Assembly (NCBI RefSeq): GCF_040290245.1
Contig: NZ_PSMQ01000041.1
Span: 1-15,064 of the forward strand
Reading direction: 5' to 3'
Length of the DNA stretch: 15,064 bases
Source: Thermus_A sp040290245
Lineage (GTDB): Bacteria; Deinococcota; Deinococci; Deinococcales; Thermaceae
Below are positions 13,807-15,064 of the stretch, piece by piece. The notes below the pieces were generated by a model that was not told the origin of the DNA, made no database searches, and was given only the letters and a program-made list of their open reading frames with translations. Positions within the stretch are counted from its first letter, which is position 1. Every line of letters starts with the position of its first letter. The position numbers and the translations under genes are program-made.

Positions 13807-13822
13807 GGTGCCTTCAGGCACC
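13807..13822 (+). other. 5' hairpin abutting the FMN aptamer
   Basis: GGTGCC (13807-13812), loop TTCA, GGCACC (13817-13822). It would be the first structure on the ribD mRNA, and its last two bases are also the first two of the aptamer P1 strand, so hairpin and full-length P1 compete by 2 bp. Confidence 0.5.
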
Positions 13823-13936
13823 TCCTTCGGGGCGGGGTGGAAGTCCCCACCGGCGGTGAAAGCCCGCGAAGCCCTTCGGGGCCCGACCCGGTGGAATTCC
13901 GGGGCCGACGGTGAAAGTCCGGATGGGAGAAGGGGG
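13821..13936 (+). promoter_or_regulatory. FMN riboswitch (RFN element)
   Basis: The RFN consensus is plain: CTTCGGGGCGGGGTG, CCCCACCGGCGGT, AAAGCCCGCGA, GGTGGAATTCCGGGGCCGACGG (split at 13890-13911), AAAGTCCGGATGGGAGAAGG. P1 pairs CCTCCTTC (13821-13828) with GAAGGGGG (13929-13936). It senses FMN and shuts riboflavin gene expression when FMN is abundant. The ribD start codon lies 5 nt after P1, and the P1 3' strand is itself the only Shine-Dalgarno-like sequence. Control is therefore probably translational, by P1 hiding that site. Confidence 0.96.
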
Positions 13937-13941
13937 GCCGT

Positions 13942-15064
13942 TTGCGGGAACTGGACGAGCGCTTTCTCCGGAGAGCTTTACAGCTGGCGGAACGTGCCCG
14001 AGGCCACACCTCCCCTAACCCTTTGGTGGGGGCGGTGGTGGTGAAGGACGGGGTCATCGTGGGGGAAGGGTACCATCCGCGGGCGGGGGAGGCCCACGCG
14101 GAGGTGTACGCCCTCCGCCAGGCGGGGGAGCTTGCCCGCGGAAGCACGGTTTACGTAACCCTCGAGCCCTGCGACCACTTCGGTCGCACCCCACCCTGTT
14201 CTTTGGCCCTTTTGCAGGCCGGGGTGGCCCGGGTGGTGGTGGCCGCCCGGGAGGTGAACTCCGTGGCCCAAGGGGGGCTTGTGCGGCTGAGAGACGCGGG
14301 GGTGGCGGTGGAGGAGGGGCTTCTTTCGGAGGAGGCCCGGGCGCAGAACGAGGCCTTCTTCACCGCCCAGAAGAAGGGGTTGCCCTTTGTCCTTCTCAAG
14401 GCGGCCCTGAGCCTGGACGGCAGGGTGGCCACGAAAGGGGGGGATGCCCGCTGGATCAGCTCTTGGCCGAGCCGCCGGGTGGCCCACGCCTACCGTCAGT
14501 GGCTGCCCGCGGTGGTGGTGGGGGTGGGAACGGTTCTCCAGGATGATCCCTCCCTCACCGTGCGTGAGCCCGACTTCCGCCCCTTCCCTCATCTCCTCGA
14601 GCCCCCGCCCCTGAGGGACCCCTGGAAGGTGGTGCTGGATACGGAGGCCCGCACACCCCCCAGCGCTAGGCTTTTCCTTAAGGGCCCCCGGGGGGAGGCG
14701 GCGCGGGTCCTCATCCTGGTGGGAAGAGGCGCGCCGGCTTCGCGCCTTAAGGCCCTGGAGGAACAGGGGGCGGAGGTGGTGGAGCTGCCGCGGGAAGGGG
14801 GGCGGGTTTCCTTGGAGGCCGCCCTTCTCCACCTCCTTGAACGGGGTCTGAACGGCGTGCTTCTGGAGGGGGGGCCGGTTCTTTCGGGGGCTTTTGTGGA
14901 AAGGGGTCTGGTGGACAAGTTCGCCTTCTTCCTTGCCCCCAGGCTTCTGGGGGAGGGGCGGGGGGTTCTGGAGGGGTTCGGGGTGGAAAGGGTGGCCGAG
15001 GCGAGGCGGCTTCGAATTGGGAGGAAGGAGTGGCTGGGGGAGGACCTCTGGCTCGAGGCCTATA
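13942..15064 (+). CDS. ribD: riboflavin biosynthesis deaminase/reductase RibD, 3' end off the window
   Basis: RibD deaminates the pyrimidine intermediate of riboflavin synthesis and then reduces its ribosyl chain with NADPH. The N-terminal deaminase has TSPNPLVGAVVV (23-34), the zinc site HAE with His52 and Glu54, and PCDHFGRTPPC with Cys77 and Cys86. The reductase domain shows KAALSLDGRVATKGGDARWISS, VGVGTVLQDDPSLTVR and LLEGGPVLSGAFVERGLVDK. The 374 codons in the window reach close to the usual C-terminus (E. coli RibD is 367 aa). The start is TTG at 13942: the in-frame stop TGA at 13912-13914 and the absence of any ATG or GTG between leave it as the only sensible choice, with AAGGGGGG just upstream. 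The ATG at 13923 is out of frame. It is the first gene after the FMN riboswitch. Confidence 0.96.
   Translation, partial: MRELDERFLRRALQLAERARGHTSPNPLVGAVVVKDGVIVGEGYHPRAGEAHAEVYALRQAGELARGSTVYVTLEPCDHFGRTPPCSLALLQAGVARVVVAAREVNSVAQGGLVRLRDAGVAVEEGLLSEEARAQNEAFFTAQKKGLPFVLLKAALSLDGRVATKGGDARWISSWPSRRVAHAYRQWLPAVVVGVGTVLQDDPSLTVREPDFRPFPHLLEPPPLRDPWKVVLDTEARTPPSARLFLKGPRGEAARVLILVGRGAPASRLKALEEQGAEVVELPREGGRVSLEAALLHLLERGLNGVLLEGGPVLSGAFVERGLVDKFAFFLAPRLLGEGRGVLEGFGVERVAEARRLRIGRKEWLGEDLWLEAY

Noticed and set aside
13923..13925. ATG within the riboswitch as ribD start
   Set aside because: It is part of the conserved GGATGGGAGAAGG of the aptamer and is out of frame with RibD.
13799..14044. Open frame of 81 codons starting at ATG 13799
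   Set aside because: It runs through the FMN riboswitch and into ribD in the wrong frame; it has no Shine-Dalgarno and no recognisable protein sequence.

Overview
The window reads as Thermus (Deinococcus-Thermus) chromosome. The coding is very GC-rich with dense, strand-biased third positions. Several gene starts look leaderless, with a TANNNT -10 box 6-7 nt before the ATG. There is a single-chain SecDF of 732 aa whose key residues fall one position from those I recall for T. thermophilus SecDF, and IF-2 and NusA have Thermus-like lengths (571 and 386 aa). It is a draft contig: one run of 197 Ns interrupts a gene, and the partial gene at the left edge carries an apparent 1-base frameshift next to an AAA run.

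Layout from left to right. (1) 1-471: the 3' part of a chromate transporter (chrA), frame-disrupted. (2) 562-2058: purH, forward. (3) 2030-5302, reverse: a lipid-flavoured cluster transcribed as DegV protein, second DegV protein (GTGA overlap), D-aminoacyl-tRNA deacylase (dtd), then a membrane fatty-acid desaturase that holds the N gap and overlaps the purH 3' end tail to tail. (4) 5362-6927: serA, forward, from a compact divergent promoter region shared with degV; its stop overlaps the secDF stop. (5) 6924-13160, reverse: rimP, nusA, ylxR, infB, a small exported hypothetical protein and secDF, that is, ribosome maturation, transcription elongation, translation initiation and protein export in one run. 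(6) 13314-13662: ssrA (tmRNA), forward, divergent from rimP with facing, overlapping -35 boxes, ending in a textbook intrinsic terminator. (7) 13795-15064: an FMN riboswitch leading directly into ribD, which runs off the right edge.

The most unusual signals are as follows. A perfect 20-bp inverted repeat lies inside ylxR and would fold into a very strong mRNA hairpin in the nusA-infB operon. The FMN riboswitch appears to carry the ribD Shine-Dalgarno in its own P1 stem, just before a TTG start. Two DegV/FakB-like proteins, dtd and a desaturase sit together in a Thermus-like genome. The divergent rimP/ssrA promoters share their -35 region, and a 9-bp GC hairpin lies in the rimP leader. A palindromic hairpin inside the secDF stop-proximal codons may end serA transcription. 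The palindrome CTCGAG recurs about 25 times. I saw no CRISPR array, insertion sequence or prophage signal. Nothing here amounts to a clearly new system; most of the window is core genes with unusual regulatory detail.
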